From contig JADYYS010000059.1 of NCBI GenBank assembly GCA_020853525.1, forward strand, positions 55,960 through 119,959: a stretch of 64,000 bases of DNA, read 5' to 3'. The translations under genes were made by a program, and so were the position numbers. Positions within the stretch are counted from its first letter, which is position 1. Every line of letters starts with the position of its first letter. Under the pieces are notes generated by a model. It was given only the letters and a program-made list of their open reading frames with translations. It was not told the DNA's origin and made no database searches. This DNA comes from Ardenticatenales bacterium. Lineage in GTDB: Bacteria > Chloroflexota > Anaerolineae > Epilineales > Epilineaceae. Of the stretch, positions 26,952 to 36,478 are shown piece after piece.

Positions 26952-29378
26952 ATGCATGCCGTGTCGACAGGCATTCTCTTCTGGATCGTGATCGGAATGA
27001 GCGCGGTTGCCGCGCTTGTGTCCGCGCTGCCTGGCCCTGCACTGGCGGACAAAGTCCGCATGTTGTTCCACGTGCGGTTTTCGCTTGTGCTGGCGACGAT
27101 GCTCGTCGCATTGCCGGCGGCCGTAATGGCGGAGGTCGGCAACGTCGTACTTCGCAGTGTGTTCGTGACTGTCGATTGGGAGCTGGCGGTCGTCGGCATG
27201 ATGGCGATCGTCGCCGCATCGGCGATTGTCGCGTCGCTGGACCTCACGGCAACCTATGCGCCAGAGAGGTTCGCCGTCGCACCATGGTCGCTGCGCCGAA
27301 CGCTGGCAAGTTCGCCACGGAGCATAGCGCGGTTGATCGGACACCATGCACCGTGGATCGCGGTCGCGGTGCTGAGCGCGCCCATGATCGCGGCGGCGAT
27401 CCTCGTAACGCGACAGGAGCAGCAGTACGAGAGCGGGGCGACCCTGGGACTGTTCGGGTTTGCGTTCCTGGGGATCGTCGGTGGCGTCGCCACAGGCGCC
27501 GTGGCGGCGTGGGCCCAGCGTCGGGTGCCGCCCACGACAAGGCGCGCATTGGCCACGTTCGCTTCACGCCTCGGCCCCGGCTTCGAGAATGAGAGGTCAG
27601 GGCTGTATGGCCGACACGTTGCCGCCGGCGTTTCGTTCCTCAGCGTCGCCGTCATCTATGCCGCTGGGGCGACGTTGCTGCGCCCATCGTGCCACGAGAC
27701 AACATTCAAGTGGATCCGACTGCTGCCGTGCCTCAAGGTCTACGTGCCGGCGCTCGGTTACGCCCTGCTCGCCATCACGCTGTTCGCCTTTGCGTTGCCA
27801 TTCTGCGCGTTCTACTTCGACCGCTACCGCATGCCGACAACGATCGTCCTCATCGTCGCCGGCGTGATCCAGGCCGTGATGTGGCCCGTGGATCACTTCT
27901 TCTGGGTGCCTCAGCGGGCACCGGCAGCTACGCTGACCTCAGAGCGGTCGCCAACGGTCGAAGAGTCGATCTGGCGGATGATGGAAGCGCAGGCGCGTGA
28001 ACTGCCGCCGTTCGACGTCTGTCCGCCTGCGCCTCCCTGCAATGTGCCCCATCCTAAGTCACCGCGCCTCGTGGCGATTGCCGCCAATGGGGGCGGCATC
28101 ACGGCCGCCGCTTGGACGGCAACCGTGCTGGACGGCCTCGAAACGCACGTGCGGGAGTGCGGGGGCACGGGACCGTCATTCCGCAACGCGCTTGGCGTCA
28201 TCAGCAGCGTTTCCGGGGGGAGCATCGGCTCGATGTTCTACATGGCCTCACTGGCCGACGCGCGAGATCCAGCAGCGCTGCAACATGCCGCGGTGGAGGC
28301 CGCCGAAGAACCGGCGCTTCGTGAGGTGGCATGGGGGTTCGCTTATCCGGACCTGGTTCGCATCCTTGCGCCCATCGTGCTTCGCGCGCGACGCGGGCTC
28401 GAGTACACGGATCGTGGCTGGGCGCTCGAACAAGCTTGGCGGGACAGTTGGCTCGAACACTTCCCATCCACGCAACAGCGTGGATGGGTCGGCGAACGCG
28501 ACAGTTCTGCCTTGACGCTGAACGATCTTCGCGCGGAGATGCTGACGTCGCATGTTCCCACCCCGATATTCGGGGCGATGAACGTGGAAGAGGGCAGGCT
28601 GCTCCTCCTCACGCCCGCGGTCATGCGGTTCAAATCAAGCGCGAACCGTTCAAGGGTGGAGGAGTCTGAACAGTCGTTCGATACGTGGTGGAACATCGGC
28701 CAAGGCAACGACTTGAAGTTGCTGACCGCCGCGCGGCTATCTGCCACATTCCCTTGGGTCAGTCCGCAATCGACCCCGCTGTTGGATCCCACCGTCAAAG
28801 ACCGCCCGTGGGCGGAGCGCCATGTCAACGGTGGCCTGCACATCGCCGACGGGGGCTACTTCGACAATGCGGGCGTCGCGGCGCTGGCCGAGTGGCTGGA
28901 GGAGGGTCTGCCCGCGTTCCAGCGTTGCGGAGGACGGCAGGCGATGGTCGTGCGGATCCAGAACCTCCGTCCGCGCGCAGAACGGTCAGGGCACCAGAGC
29001 GGTTGGCTGTCGAACATGATCGAACCGGTCCGGGCGATGATATCGGCCCGCGGTGCTTCCCAGAGTGCTCGCAACCGCCAAGTGGTGTCCTTGCTGGATG
29101 CCAAGTGGGCGCGCGCCGATCCGCTGTCCGGCGCTGTCATGGACGTGGACGTCATCGACTTCGTGTTGAACGACGAGCACGGCCGGTTGCCGCTGGGCTG
29201 GCTCCTGTCGCACGATGACCGCGCCGTCATCGACCGGGCGTGGGATTTGGCGAGCATCAAAGCAGACCGGGCGAAGGTCGGGCACTATCTGCGCGGCCCC
29301 TCCTGCGAGGTCGGCGCCGGAGTTGATGCGGCTATCGACGCTCGCGCGATTCGCGACGACCGGGAGAAAGATCCGTAG
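26952..29378 (+). CDS. Membrane-anchored patatin-like phospholipase
   Basis: Several N-terminal TM segments, then AIAANGGGITAAAWTATVLDGLE...ISSVSGGSIGSMFYM (nucleophile-elbow-like)...LHIADGGYFDNAGVAAL (catalytic-Asp-like). ATG at 26952 has GGAGGG upstream. Confidence 0.8.
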   Translation: MHAVSTGILFWIVIGMSAVAALVSALPGPALADKVRMLFHVRFSLVLATMLVALPAAVMAEVGNVVLRSVFVTVDWELAVVGMMAIVAASAIVASLDLTATYAPERFAVAPWSLRRTLASSPRSIARLIGHHAPWIAVAVLSAPMIAAAILVTRQEQQYESGATLGLFGFAFLGIVGGVATGAVAAWAQRRVPPTTRRALATFASRLGPGFENERSGLYGRHVAAGVSFLSVAVIYAAGATLLRPSCHETTFKWIRLLPCLKVYVPALGYALLAITLFAFALPFCAFYFDRYRMPTTIVLIVAGVIQAVMWPVDHFFWVPQRAPAATLTSERSPTVEESIWRMMEAQARELPPFDVCPPAPPCNVPHPKSPRLVAIAANGGGITAAAWTATVLDGLETHVRECGGTGPSFRNALGVISSVSGGSIGSMFYMASLADARDPAALQHAAVEAAEEPALREVAWGFAYPDLVRILAPIVLRARRGLEYTDRGWALEQAWRDSWLEHFPSTQQRGWVGERDSSALTLNDLRAEMLTSHVPTPIFGAMNVEEGRLLLLTPAVMRFKSSANRSRVEESEQSFDTWWNIGQGNDLKLLTAARLSATFPWVSPQSTPLLDPTVKDRPWAERHVNGGLHIADGGYFDNAGVAALAEWLEEGLPAFQRCGGRQAMVVRIQNLRPRAERSGHQSGWLSNMIEPVRAMISARGASQSARNRQVVSLLDAKWARADPLSGAVMDVDVIDFVLNDEHGRLPLGWLLSHDDRAVIDRAWDLASIKADRAKVGHYLRGPSCEVGAGVDAAIDARAIRDDREKDP

Positions 29379-29473
29379 CCGCTCTCGAGCGCAGAACTGC
29401 TGGTCCCTGCGGCGAACTTGATGCACCATCAGGTCGATGCTCCGAACCAAACGGTGATCCGAGGCACGCACTC

Positions 29474-30733
29474 ATGCCCGAACAGCACATCGTCCTGCGC
29501 CACCGCGCCATCCCCCACCTGGACCGCCTCGACGTCTACGTCGCGAACGGCGGCTACGTCCAGCTGAAGCGCGCCGTCACGTCGATGACGCCGGCCGAGG
29601 TGATCGACCTCGTGAAGCAGAGCGGGCTGCGCGGCCGCGGCGGCGCGGGCTTTCCGACCGGCCTCAAGTGGTCGTTCGTGCCGGCCGGCATCGACAAGCC
29701 TCGTTATGTCGTGGTGAACAACGACGAGAGCGAGCCGGGGACGTTCAAGGACCACGAGATCACGCTGTCCAACCCGCATCAGTTCATCGAGGGCGCCGCC
29801 ATCGCCGCCTACGCGATCGGGGCGCGGGACGTCTACATCTACAGCCGCGGCGAGTTCTGGGACGAGATGGTCCACCTGAAGGCGTGCATCGCCGAGGCGC
29901 GCGCGGCGGGCCATCTGGGACAGAATCTGTTCGGCACGGACTATGGCGTCGAGGTCCACGTCACGCCCGGCGCGGGCGCCTACATCTGCGGCGAGGAGAC
30001 GGCGCTCCTGAACTCGCTCGAGGGCGAGCTCGGCCAGCCGCGCCTGAAGCCCCCGTTCCCGGCCGTCGCCGGCCTGTACGCCTGCCCGACCGTCGTGAAC
30101 AACACCGAGACGCTGGCGAACGTGCCGCAGATCATGGAGCGCGGTCCGGAGTGGTACAAGGCGATCGGCACAGAGAAGAGCCCCGGCACGAAGATCATCA
30201 GCGTCTCGGGCCACGTGGCGCGCCCCGGCAACTACGAGGTCCCGCTCGGCACGCCGTTCGCCGAGGTGCTGGCGCTGGCGGGCGGCGTGTGGCAGGGGCG
30301 GGCGATGAAGGCGCTGCTCCCGGCAGGCGCGTCGGCGCCCGTCATCCCGGCCGAGACGGCGATGGGGATGAACTGCGACTGGGAAAGCGTCGCCGCCACG
30401 GGCTCGATCCTCGGCTCGGCCAGCTTCATCGTCCTGGACGAGACGACGGACATGGCGTGGGTGGCCTACAAGACCGTCCGCTTCTTCCAACACGAGTCGT
30501 GCGGCAAGTGCTCGCCCTGCCGCGAGGGGACGTTCTGGATGAAGAAGATCCTCACCCGCGTCGTCCACGGTGAGGCGACGGCCGCCGACATCCCGCTGCT
30601 GGGCGATGTCGTGCGCCAGATCGACTCGAAGTGCTTCTGCCCGCTGGGGGAGTTCGCGCTGTCCGCGCCGCGGAGCACGTTGGCGCAGTTCGAGGGGGAC
30701 TACCTCGGGCATGTCGGGGCACCGCGGCCGTAG
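29474..30733 (+). CDS. nuoF: NADH-quinone oxidoreductase subunit F
   Basis: SGLRGRGGAGFPTGLKWSFV...ICGEETALLNSLEGELGQPRLKPPFPA...HESCGKCSPCREGT. Confidence 0.97.
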   Translation: MPEQHIVLRHRAIPHLDRLDVYVANGGYVQLKRAVTSMTPAEVIDLVKQSGLRGRGGAGFPTGLKWSFVPAGIDKPRYVVVNNDESEPGTFKDHEITLSNPHQFIEGAAIAAYAIGARDVYIYSRGEFWDEMVHLKACIAEARAAGHLGQNLFGTDYGVEVHVTPGAGAYICGEETALLNSLEGELGQPRLKPPFPAVAGLYACPTVVNNTETLANVPQIMERGPEWYKAIGTEKSPGTKIISVSGHVARPGNYEVPLGTPFAEVLALAGGVWQGRAMKALLPAGASAPVIPAETAMGMNCDWESVAATGSILGSASFIVLDETTDMAWVAYKTVRFFQHESCGKCSPCREGTFWMKKILTRVVHGEATAADIPLLGDVVRQIDSKCFCPLGEFALSAPRSTLAQFEGDYLGHVGAPRP

Positions 30734-30761
30734 CGACGGCGGTGCTTGGTGAGAGGCGCCG

Positions 30762-30890
30762 CTGATCTGCGTTAGACAACGGGCCGATCTGCGTTAGACT
30801 GCGACGCGATCTGCGTCAGATCGCGAGTCGATCAGCATTAGACTGCGAGACGATCTGTCTTGGATCTCGGTCGATCTCGGTTGGATCACG
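30762..30890 (+). repeat. Degenerate ~22-bp tandem repeat (cgatctgcgttagactgcgacg-like), about 5-6 units
   Basis: gatctgcgttagac / cgatctgcgttagactgcgacg / cgatctgcgtcagatcgcgagt / cgatcagcattagactgcgagac / gatctgtcttggatctcggt / cgatctcggttggatcacgg. Confidence 0.75.
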
Positions 30891-31450
30891 GCGCAGGCTC
30901 ACCCAGACCGGCAAAGGGCGCCGCGACGGCGTTCTGGAGGCGTGTGCTTCGCTGGACCGCCCGGGCGATGGCCGCGGCGGTCGGGATTCTGGTCGTCCTC
31001 TCGCTTGCCGGCGCGTACTACGAATCGGCGGCCGAGGCCGCTGACCTGAAGGCCTATCCCCCGCCCGGCCGGATGATCGACGTCGGCGGGCACCGTCTCC
31101 ACATCCATTGCATGGGCACGGGCAGTCTGACCGTCGTGATCGACGCCGGGTGGGGCGGCTGGTCTGCGTCCTGGAGCAGTTGGGTCCAGCCGGATGCGGC
31201 CAAGACGACGCGGGAATGCACCTATGATCGCGCCGGCATGGGCTGGAGCGAGCCGGGTCCGTTGCCGCGAACGGCGGAGTCCGTCGCCCGCGAGCTGCAC
31301 ATCCTGCGGCAGCGCGCCGGTGTGGCCGGTCCGTACGTACTCGTCGGGCACTCGATGGGCGGCCTGACGATGCGAACGTTTGCCCATGCGTATCCGGCGG
31401 ACGTCGCCGGGGTGGTGTTGGTCGACTCGATGAGCCCGAGCCAAGCCAAG
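30860..31450 (+). pseudogene. Alpha/beta hydrolase, 3'-truncated
   Basis: MIDVGGHRLHIHCMGTGSLTVVIDAGWGGWSASWSSW...TYDRAGMGWSEPG...YVLVGHSMGGLTMRTFAHAYPADVAGVVLVDSMSP, then low-complexity out-of-frame sequence to the stop at 31573. Confidence 0.7.
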
Positions 31451-31461
31451 CCGGCGGATCC

Positions 31462-31650
31462 GGCGGCGCCGCCTTCGCCCGCTTCATCGTCGAGCCGGGC
31501 GAGTTCATCATCGTGCCGCGCGGCGTCGAACACTGCCCGGCCGCGCTCTCCGAGGTGTGCGAGATCGTGCTGATCGAGCGGAACACGATGCTCAATACGG
31601 GCAACTTCGAAGGCGAGCGGACCGTGCGAGCGCCGGAACGGCTAACATGA
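31462..31650 (+). pseudogene. 3' remnant of a cupin-domain protein
   Basis: Frame differing from the hydrolase reads ...FIVEPGEFIIVPRGVEHCPAALSEVCEIVLIERNTMLNTGNFEGERTVRAPERLT*. Confidence 0.65.
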
Positions 31651-31703
31651 ACGGCGCTCTGTCGGCCGGCGCGCCGAATCCTCGCCAGACCAAGGAGTCG
31701 AAC

Positions 31704-32276
31704 ATGACCACGCTGCGAGACCGTCCCGACACCGCCCTGCTGGTGGTGGACGTCCAGAACGACGTCGTGGCCAACGCCCATCGCCGTGACGAGGTGATCA
31801 TGAACATCCGCACCCTGGTCGAACGAGCCCGCGGCCTGCGTGTGCCGGTGATCTGGGTGCAGCACGCGGACGACAACCTGCCGGAGGGCAGCGACGGCTG
31901 GCAGTACGTGCCGGAGCTTCAGCGCCAGGGTTCCGAGCCGCTGGTTCGCAAGCAGTACGGCGACGCCTTCGAAGACACGGCGCTGGAGTCCGAGCTGCAC
32001 CGGCTGCGCGTCGGGCGGCTCGTCGTCGCCGGCGCACAGACGGATGCCTGCATTCGGGCGACGCTTCACGGGGCGTTCGCACGCGGCTACGACACGCTCC
32101 TGGTTGCCGACGCGCATACCACGGAGGACCTGTCGGTGTACGGGATGCCCCCGCCCGACAAGGTCATCGCCCACACGAACATGTACTGGACGTGGCAGGA
32201 CGGTCCCGGGCGAACGGCGTCCGTGGTCGATGCGGCCGACGTGGACTTTCGCGCGGGCGATCCGGCGTCGTCGTAA
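31704..32276 (+). CDS. Isochorismatase-family cysteine hydrolase
   Basis: TALLVVDVQNDVVANAHRRDEVIMNIRTLVERARGLRVPVIWVQHAD...RLVVAGAQTDACIRATLHGAFARGYDTLLVADAHTTED. Confidence 0.92.
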   Translation: MTTLRDRPDTALLVVDVQNDVVANAHRRDEVIMNIRTLVERARGLRVPVIWVQHADDNLPEGSDGWQYVPELQRQGSEPLVRKQYGDAFEDTALESELHRLRVGRLVVAGAQTDACIRATLHGAFARGYDTLLVADAHTTEDLSVYGMPPPDKVIAHTNMYWTWQDGPGRTASVVDAADVDFRAGDPASS

Positions 32277-32495
32277 CGCCTCCGCGGAGCACGGCGACAT
32301 CTGATGCGGGCTCGCAGTCCCGCCGGCCGGGGCGGGGGCGTACGCCGCCGGGCACACGACCCAGAACGGGACAACCCGCCCCCAACGTGCCTCCCCCCCC
32401 GATCCGTATACAATAGCCCCCGCCTGCCCGCCCGCTCCCCGGGCCACGCCCCACGACCGCGCCGGCACCCGCGTCCCGGCCACGCATAAGCGGCC

Positions 32496-35432
32496 ATGGC
32501 CACGAACGGTTCAGCCCCCAAGCTCGTCAACGTCATGATCGACGGCCGTCCGGCCGCCGTCGGCGCCGGCACCAACGTCGTCGACGCGGCGCACGCGGCC
32601 GGCGTCGAGATCCCGATCTTCTGCCACCATCCCAAGCTCGTGCCGGTGGGCATGTGCCGGATGTGCCTGGTCGAGGTCGGCACGCCGGGCGTCGATCCGG
32701 CCACGAAGGCGCCCATCCTCGACGACGAGGGTGCTCCGGTCATCAAGTACTTCCCCAAGCTCATGGCCGGCTGCACGACCGTCGTCAGCGAGGGCATGCA
32801 CGTCCGGACCGGGACGCCCGCCGTGGCCGAGGCGCGCGAGGCCGTCCTCGAGTTCCTGCTGACGAGCCACCCGCTGGACTGCCCGGTGTGCGACAAGGGC
32901 GGTGAGTGCCCGCTCCAGAACCTGACGATGCGCTACGGCCCCGGCCGGAGCCGCTTCGTCTGGGGCGAGAAGTTCCACTACCCCAAGCCCGTGCCCGTCG
33001 GCCCGCTGATCGCCCTCGACCGCGAGCGCTGCGTGCTGTGCGCCCGCTGCATCCGCTTCGAGGACGAGATCGCCGACGACCAGGTCCTCGGCTTCGAGAA
33101 CCGCGGCCGCGGAATGGAGATCGTCAGCTTCTCCGACCCGCCGCTGGACTCCGTCTTCAGCGGCAACACGACGGACGTCTGCCCCGTCGGCGCGCTGACG
33201 ACGGCCGACTTCCGCTTCGAGTCCCGCGTCTGGGAGCTCGAGAGCCGCCCGGCCGTATGCCCGCACTGCGCCGTCGGCTGCAACATCGGCTACGACACCC
33301 GCCACGGCCGGGTCCTGCGCGTCATGCCCCGCGAGCACGACGCCGTCAATGAGATCTGGCTGTGCGACAAGGGCCGCTTCGGCCACGGCTTCACCACCGC
33401 CGAGGGCCGCCTGACGCACCCGCTCGTGCGCGACATCTCCGGCGCGCTCGTCGCGACGACGTGGGACGATGCGTTGACCCGCGTCGCCGAAGCTCTCAAG
33501 CGCACCGTCGCCGAAGGCGGCCCGGCGGCCGTCGGCGGCGTCGCCGGCGCCACGCTCACGAACGAGGACGCCTACGCCTTCGGCCGCTTCCTGCGCGCCG
33601 TCGTCGGCACGAACAACGTGGACCATCGCCCCAAGGTGATCGCCGACGACAGCGTCCACCGCTTCGGCGCCGGCGCCGACACGATCGTCCACGCGCTGGG
33701 CGCCGGCCACGCGATCGTCGTCGTCGGCCTGGACGCCGAGGCCGAGGCGCCGGTGTTGTTCCTCAGCTTGAACAAGGCCCGCCGCCAGGGCGCGGCGCTG
33801 ATCACGCTGTCGACCGCGCCGCAGAAGCTCGACCGCCACGCGTCCCACCTGCGCGCCGTGCCGGGCAGCGAGGCGACGCTGCTGGCCGCTCTCGTCCGTG
33901 CCGCCCTCGAAGCGGAATACGAGCCCGTCGACGGGGCCTCGGTGCCGAGCGGCGCATTGCCGAACGCCGCAGTGCCGAACGCCGCAGTGCCGAGCGCGGC
34001 GGCCAGAGTACTCGCCGATCGCTTGGCTGATCACGGCCCTGCCGCCGTGCACGGCGTCCACCCCGTCGATCCCGACGCCGTGGCACAGGCCGGTAAAGCA
34101 CTCGCCTCGGCCGGCGGCGTCTTGTGGATCTACGGCCGGTCGGCCGTCGATGCCGGCCTCGTGCCGCTCATGGCCGCGTACGCCGCCGCCACCGGCCAGC
34201 ACGGCCGGGCAGGCACCGGCCTCGTCGCGGTCGGGCGGCACGCGAACGCCCAGGGCGTGGCAGACATGGGCCTCACGCCCGACCGCCTGCCCGGCCACGC
34301 GCGCGTCGACGACGCGGCGGCACGCGAGCGGCTGGCCGATGTATGGCCGTCGCTGCCGTCGTCGGAGCCCGGGCTGGACGCAGGCGCGATGCTGGCCGGC
34401 GGCGTCCAGGCGCTGTACGTGCTCGGCACGGATCCCGTCGGCGACGACCCGGCGCTCGACCTGCGCGCCAACGGCGTCCGAACGCTGATCGTCCAGGACC
34501 TCTACCTGACCCCGACGGCCGCGCAGGCCGACATCGTCCTGCCCGCCCAGTCGGCGGCCGAGCGCGACGGCACGTTCACGTCCCTCCTGCGCCGCGTCCA
34601 GCGCACGTACGCTGCCGTCGACCCGGTCGGGCATGCCCGCGCGGACTGGAAGGTGCTGCGCGATCTGGCCGCGCGCTACGGCGACGCCGAGTCGTTCGCT
34701 GCGCCGTCCGACGTGTTCGACGAGATCGCACGCGCCGTGCCCGCCTACGCCGGGCTCAGCTACGCCGCCCTGGGTCCGGCGATCCGTACGGCCCCCACGG
34801 ACATCTTCCTGCCGTTCGCCCCGCTGACCGAGGCCCGCAGCGTGAGCTACATCGGAACCCGCTACGAGAACCGCCACGGCATCGGCGCGGCCTGGCTCAC
34901 GCCGGCCGAGGCGACGTACGCCGCGGGCGACACCGCGGCCCACGAGGCCGTTGCCGCGGACGGCGGAGAAGACGCGTTCGCCGGCTACGCGGTCGCGGCC
35001 GACGACGCGTTGCACGCCGCGGCGGGCGACGACCTCGTCCTGATCCCGACCGCGATCCTGTTCGACGCCGGCCGCCTCGTCGCCTCGTCCACCGTCCTCC
35101 ACCCGCTCGTCCCGCGCCCGTTCGTCGCGTTCAGCCCGTTCGACGCCCTGCAGCGCGGCCTTGTCGAGGGCGGGCGCGTGCGGGTGACGGGCGCGGGCGG
35201 GACGTTCGAGGCCGAGGTCGTCGTGCAGGACGGTGTGACGCCGGGCACGGCGCTGGCCCCGGAGAGCCTCGGCATCGCGGTCCGGGCGGCCGTCGGCGGC
35301 GAGCGGGCGGGACGGGTGCGCGTAGAAGTGGTCGCGGCCGGCCCGATCGAACGTGGTGCGTCGCCCACACCCGCTCCCCGGCCATCGTCGTCGCCCTCGA
35401 CGACGGCGACCGTGACCCCCGGACAGATCTGA
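32496..35432 (+). CDS. nuoG: NADH-quinone oxidoreductase subunit G
   Basis: VEIPIFCHHPKLVPVGMCRMCLVEV...HPLDCPVCDKGGECPLQNLTMRYGPGRSRF...CVLCARCIRFEDEI...CPHCAVGCNIGYD. Confidence 0.96.
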   Translation: MATNGSAPKLVNVMIDGRPAAVGAGTNVVDAAHAAGVEIPIFCHHPKLVPVGMCRMCLVEVGTPGVDPATKAPILDDEGAPVIKYFPKLMAGCTTVVSEGMHVRTGTPAVAEAREAVLEFLLTSHPLDCPVCDKGGECPLQNLTMRYGPGRSRFVWGEKFHYPKPVPVGPLIALDRERCVLCARCIRFEDEIADDQVLGFENRGRGMEIVSFSDPPLDSVFSGNTTDVCPVGALTTADFRFESRVWELESRPAVCPHCAVGCNIGYDTRHGRVLRVMPREHDAVNEIWLCDKGRFGHGFTTAEGRLTHPLVRDISGALVATTWDDALTRVAEALKRTVAEGGPAAVGGVAGATLTNEDAYAFGRFLRAVVGTNNVDHRPKVIADDSVHRFGAGADTIVHALGAGHAIVVVGLDAEAEAPVLFLSLNKARRQGAALITLSTAPQKLDRHASHLRAVPGSEATLLAALVRAALEAEYEPVDGASVPSGALPNAAVPNAAVPSAAARVLADRLADHGPAAVHGVHPVDPDAVAQAGKALASAGGVLWIYGRSAVDAGLVPLMAAYAAATGQHGRAGTGLVAVGRHANAQGVADMGLTPDRLPGHARVDDAAARERLADVWPSLPSSEPGLDAGAMLAGGVQALYVLGTDPVGDDPALDLRANGVRTLIVQDLYLTPTAAQADIVLPAQSAAERDGTFTSLLRRVQRTYAAVDPVGHARADWKVLRDLAARYGDAESFAAPSDVFDEIARAVPAYAGLSYAALGPAIRTAPTDIFLPFAPLTEARSVSYIGTRYENRHGIGAAWLTPAEATYAAGDTAAHEAVAADGGEDAFAGYAVAADDALHAAAGDDLVLIPTAILFDAGRLVASSTVLHPLVPRPFVAFSPFDALQRGLVEGGRVRVTGAGGTFEAEVVVQDGVTPGTALAPESLGIAVRAAVGGERAGRVRVEVVAAGPIERGASPTPAPRPSSSPSTTATVTPGQI

Positions 35433-36469
35433 TGGACGCCATCGAGCTCGGGATCGTCGCTCTCAAGTGCCTGGTGATCGTCGCCGTGCTGCTCACCGGC
35501 TTCGCCTACACGACGTTCCTCGAGCGCAAGGTCATCGCCCGGATGCAGCAGCGCCTGGGCCCGAACCGCGCCGGGCCGTTCGGGCTGCTCCAGCCGGCGG
35601 CGGACGGGGTGAAGCTGATCTTCAAGGAGAACATCACGCCGGTCGGCGTCGACCGCTTCGTCTACTTCCTGGCGCCCATCGTCAGCATGGTCGTGGCGAT
35701 CATGGCCTTCGCCGTGATGCCCGTCGCCGATCCCATCACGGTCACGATCGGCGGGCAGGTGCGCGAGATCCGCTTCCAGCTGGCGGACTTCAACGTCGCG
35801 CTGCTCTACGTCCTCGGGATCACGAGCCTGGCGGTGTACGGCCTCGTGCTGGCCGGCTGGGCGTCGAACAACAAGTTCGCGCTGATCGGCGGCCTGCGGA
35901 GCGCAGCCCAGATGGTCAGCTACGAGCTGGCGATGGGCGTGGCGCTCGTCAGCGTCGTCCTCGTCGTCGGCTCGCTGTCGATGAACGACATCGTCGACTG
36001 GCAGGTGGCCAAGGGCCTGCCGCTGATCGTCCTCCAGCCCGTCGCGTTCGGCATCTATGCGATCACCGCCATCGCCGAGACGAACCGCGCGCCGTTCGAT
36101 TTCCCGGAGGCCGAGCAGGAGCTCGTGGCCGGCTACCACACCGAGTACACCGGCATGCGCTTTGCGCTCTTCTTCATGGCCGAGTACATCAACATGATCA
36201 CGGTCAGCGGTCTGGCCGCGACGCTCTTCCTCGGCGGCCACCACCTGCCGTTCGTCGAGCGCTTCACCGGCAACCTGCCGTGGTTCGTCGACATCGGCGT
36301 CTTCCTGGCCAAGGTGATCCTGGCCCTCTTCCTCTTCATCTGGATCCGCGCCACGATCCCCCGCCTGCGCTACGACCGCCTGATGGCGTTCGGCTGGAAG
36401 GTCCTGTTGCCCATCTCGCTGGCAAACCTGGCCCTCACCGCCGTCGTCATCGCGTTCCTGGCGCGATAG
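35432..36469 (+). CDS. nuoH: NADH-quinone oxidoreductase subunit H
   Basis: TTFLERKVIARMQQRLGPNRAGPFGLLQPAADGVKLIFKE...ETNRAPFDFPEAEQELVAGYHTEYTGMRFALFFMAEY. Confidence 0.97.
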   Translation: MDAIELGIVALKCLVIVAVLLTGFAYTTFLERKVIARMQQRLGPNRAGPFGLLQPAADGVKLIFKENITPVGVDRFVYFLAPIVSMVVAIMAFAVMPVADPITVTIGGQVREIRFQLADFNVALLYVLGITSLAVYGLVLAGWASNNKFALIGGLRSAAQMVSYELAMGVALVSVVLVVGSLSMNDIVDWQVAKGLPLIVLQPVAFGIYAITAIAETNRAPFDFPEAEQELVAGYHTEYTGMRFALFFMAEYINMITVSGLAATLFLGGHHLPFVERFTGNLPWFVDIGVFLAKVILALFLFIWIRATIPRLRYDRLMAFGWKVLLPISLANLALTAVVIAFLAR

Positions 36470-36478
36470 GAGGCGACG

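Noticed and set aside
26952-29378. CBASS-type phospholipase effector (CapV-like)
   Set aside because: No CD-NTase, ubiquitin-like or HORMA genes nearby; domain order (large TM N-terminus) differs.
32511-35102. 863-aa minus-strand ORF
   Set aside because: Antisense to nuoG; His/Arg/Asp/Gly-rich shadow ORF.
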